From positions 15,579,274 to 15,643,273 of the forward strand of contig CM067302.1 of the NCBI GenBank assembly GCA_034231615.1: a stretch of 64,000 nucleotides of DNA, read 5' to 3'. This DNA is from Meghimatium bilineatum. Lineage: Eukaryota; Mollusca; Gastropoda; Stylommatophora; Philomycidae. The notes beneath the pieces are model-generated. The model searched no databases, was not told where the DNA came from, and saw nothing but the letters and a program-made list of their open reading frames with translations. Below are positions 61,330-64,000 of this stretch, one piece after another. The number at the start of each line of letters is the position of its first letter. The first letter of the stretch is position 1. Position numbers and translations under genes: made by a program.

Positions 61330-61445
61330 AATTATGAGGTGTAATCACATGAAACTTATCTAAATTTAATCACATGAAACTTATCCAAGTGTAATCACAT
61401 GAAACTTATCGAAGTGTACTCACATGAAACTTATCTAAATGGGTT
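61330..61445. repeat. Short tandem repeat, 25-bp unit, about 4 copies
   Basis: Unit contains AATCACATGAAACTTATCTA. Lies just upstream of the nicastrin exon starting at 61307. Confidence 0.88.
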
Positions 61446-61469
61446 TATTTTATCTATAATCACATAACT

Positions 61470-61800
61470 AGTCAGGATCGTAGGGATAGAACATTGGATG
61501 CATCAACATACGGAGTCCTCCAGTGATTTCTATCTGCAACGATACGGACGAGTGCAGAAAAATATTTTCCAATCCTTGATGTTGCCTAACCATGTTTTTA
61601 TTTGTCTTCCTCTGATTTTTCCACCTTCGGCGGTTCCCTGCAGTATTGTTTTCATGTCTGCATACATATCCAAACCATGCATGTTTTTGTTGTTTCACTA
61701 TTGAAAGCCATGGTTCTTGTGTACCTGTATACATCTCTATTTTATTTCTGACGTACACATCTGTCATATGCTCTCTATAGGAAATTCGTAGAATTCGTCT
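61470..61800 (-). mobile_element. LINE F6 3' coding end
   Basis: Minus strand encodes VYVRNKIEMYTGTQEPWLSI, VKQQKHAWFGYVCRHEN, then QHQGLENIFLHSSVSLQI and RMLMHPMFYPYDPD. This closing sequence is the likely source of the minisatellite unit at 42290-43265. Confidence 0.85.
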
Positions 61801-61904
61801 GTAATGTTTGTATTCGAAGAACTGTAGTCGTGTCCGAAGTGAGGTAAATATTGCAATAGTGGGTTTATAACAAGATTATGAAAGCAACAACTTCTGCTGT
61901 GTTT

Positions 61905-62057
61905 TTTAGCGTTAGTTCTCAAATACCCGCTGAATGTCTTTTATAAAAGGTCAGTAATCCTACTATATTTCCAGCAGGATGTAATCCAGAGAATGGACAT
62001 GTGTTGTGTTGTGGTTTATTTACATCAATGAAACATCACATCAGAACTTCAGACTGT
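61905..62057 (-). mobile_element. SINE-A, diverged copy
   Basis: TTAGCGTTAGTTCTCAAATA, TTTCCAGCAGGATGTAATCC and AGAGAATGGACATGTGTTG in SINE-A order. Confidence 0.75.
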
Positions 62058-62504
62058 GGTATTTAATCCGCTCAGTGTGTTACTAATCTCAATGGCATCT
62101 GTAACCATATTGCCAGTAAGCGAGTTGTGAATTGCAACAGCATTGCCCTCACTGTATGCTGGCCCCGTTCACCAACCTTAATGCTAACCACAGTCAACAA
62201 TGCTTGACCTTTCTTACCATTGTCTTTAAACAAAGACATTGTCTTTGTTTACTATAAACATGACCATAAATGCCCACACCCAAACATGATGTTATAATTA
62301 AGTAAATTAGATTTCAGGACACTATACCTGGAATCATCAGCAGAAGTCAACATTGGCATTTATACATGCTTCCCCACTGTGTGGGTAGAGGGGTGACTGC
62401 TAATTGAGCCCAAGAAAACATAAAATAATGGCACAACTCAACAGCATTTGGCAGGTAGCTTATTCTTGATGGACGTATGAGCCTCATCCACTATATTGTT
62501 TAAT

Positions 62505-62678
62505 CAATAGCAGTTATATCAACCCGTATTGCTGCATCAATCTTGACGATAGCTTCTTCTATAACAACATGATGATCCAGTACTGGTTGCAGAAGATCAT
62601 TTTTAACTGTCTTCTCTCCTGAAACATTAGGAGCCCTGTCCTTTATGTAGTGAAAGCTGGAAATCAACACAGGCAACG
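62505..62678 (-). other. Unassigned open frame with acceptor-like upstream border
   Basis: On the minus strand TGTTGATTTCCAG is followed by an open frame reading FHYIKDRAPNVSGEKT, DLLQPVLDHHVVIEEA and IDAAIRVDITAID before TAA. The composition looks protein-like and matches no LINE frame here, nor the expected upstream nicastrin exon. No convincing donor is visible. It could be part of an unrecognised repeat. Confidence 0.2.
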
Positions 62679-62859
62679 GACGAAAAGTTTAACAGCTTTG
62701 AAAACAAATGTCTTCGAAAATTGAACATAAAATGATTTCGCTACAAATAGCAAAGTAAGGAATAAAACACACCAAGAATATATTTCAAATGTTATAAGAA
62801 AACGCAGATAAAAAACGTGGGACACGTTCTTAGACTAGATGAAAACGGACTGAACCAGT

Positions 62860-64000
62860 AAAGTCTTATTTTTATACCTTCCAAGATAAGAAACTAGTAC
62901 TAGCAGCATGGATAGACCTCAGGAAAGTATTTGACAAGGTTTGGAAAGAAGGACTCTTAGAGAAATTGCGAAATTGCATGGCTAACTCAAGAATGTACAA
63001 ATGGGTAAAAGCATACCCGCATAATAGAAGAGTCAAGGTACAATTGGATGGTCGCAGGAGCAAGAAAGTCCTACTGCGTCATGGAGTCCACCAAGGAGTC
63101 CTGTCACCCACACTTTTCTGGGTTTACATCAATGACCTAGTTGCTGAACTACCACACAGGATCACAGTGGCACTGTATGCTGATGACCTGGTGATCTGGT
63201 GCACGGAAGAACATGGGTCAGTGGCCACCAAACAAATACAAAGAGCTATTGATGACTTAACTTTATGGACAAATAGATGGTGCGTTAACACAGATAAGTG
63301 CAGCACTACACTCTTTACCCTCTCATTGAAACAAAAAGCCGGTAATATCAAGATAGATGGAGAGCTTTTGAAAGAAGACCAACAACCCACATACTTCTGA
63401 GTTACTTTTGATGATAAGCTGACATGGAAGCAACACATAAACAAAGCAACAACAAAAGCCAGGAGGAAGTTCGCTATCCTGAGAAAACTATGTGGAACCA
63501 CATGAGGAGCCAGTGGGAATATACTCCGTAAAGTTTAACAGCAAGGCATAAGACCACACTTGGAATATGGTTCAGCTGTGTGGTGTCCTGCATCAAACAC
63601 CACATTACTAGATTTAGATAAAGTGCAAAACCAGGCCTTGAGATTAATGTTAGGAGCAATGAAATCAACACCCATAATAGAGATGCAGAAAATGGGAAGA
63701 ATACAAACACTTGGTGAATGCAGAGGCACAAAGGTGCTAATACAAGTAGAAAAGTTTCAGTGTATACCAAGTCATCCAATGAAGGAAAGATTCCAAAATC
63801 TAGCAATGGGGCAACTGAAAAGAAACAGCTTCATCCACCAAGCTAAACGACTCCATAGACAACTTACAGACCTACCTAAAGTTGATAGCCCCTTATGGTC
63901 TATACCAAAACAAACCACTTGGAGTATAAGTCATGGAATACCAATATACATTCAGACTCACGCAAAAGGAATACTAAGCGAGGACGAACAAAACAGTGAA
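62860..64000 (+). mobile_element. Jockey-like LINE reverse transcriptase, well preserved, runs off the window
   Basis: Reads AAWIDLRKVFDKVWKEGLLE, YKWVKAYPHNRRVKVQLDGR, LLRHGVHQGVLSPTLFWVYI, VALYADDLVIWCTEEHG (catalytic YADD), NTDKCSTTLFTLS, TFDDKLTWKQHINKATTKAR and LEYGSAVWCPASN. The same frame continues from 62872 to 64000 with only three stops (63398-63400, 63503-63505, 63536-63538). HQG replaces the usual PQG in the motif before SPTLF. A pseudogene, but among the youngest LINEs here. Confidence 0.9.

Overview
This window is animal (metazoan) nuclear DNA: AT-rich, intron-bearing and dominated by decayed retroelements, SINEs, DNA-transposon relics and minisatellites. There are no bacterial, phage, CRISPR or operon features. 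The species cannot be read from the sequence. The LINE C-terminal ends (RTGHNRLYSYL, CTCGQAAQSAKHILQ) and the nicastrin sequence fit a lophotrochozoan, perhaps a gastropod mollusc; that is inference at low confidence.

One host gene is recognisable. Ten exons on the minus strand between 61307 and 21602 encode the last 543 residues of nicastrin, the substrate-receptor subunit of gamma-secretase. Every exon has AG/GT borders, all phases agree, and the joined coding length is 1629 bases plus a stop. The DYIGS motif, the glutamate before it, the conserved cysteines, the EYSTWTESRW block and the single membrane helix are present. The signal peptide and first ectodomain exons lie beyond the right edge or were not recognised. 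Nine introns of about 2.4 to 5.5 kb hold most of the repeats.

Layout. 1-21 kb (downstream of the gene): many short LINE pieces on both strands, minisatellites, tRNA-type SINEs and one unassigned exon-like ORF at 16038-16213. 21.0-26.1 kb: the last two nicastrin exons, a foldback MITE, LINE tails and two large minisatellites. 26.2-29.4 kb: a 1 kb array of 32-bp units, then a 1.95 kb array of 29/36-bp units. 31-36.5 kb: two more exons, with a tandem repeat that copies one exon-intron border and a SINE placed 9 bases into another intron. 36.5-46.2 kb: two exons, a 1.3 kb composite retroposon inside a minisatellite, and a 1 kb minisatellite that appears to have grown from a LINE 3' end. 46.6-51.4 kb: the longest reverse-transcriptase relics. 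51.5-61.3 kb: four exons with hAT-, pogo- and piggyBac-type non-autonomous elements and foldback MITEs. 62.86-64 kb: a well-preserved reverse-transcriptase fragment running off the end.

LINE family labels F1-F8 and SINE labels A-D are local names based on shared sequence in this window, not database names. Minor LINE boundaries are approximate. No restored mobile-element protein is given.
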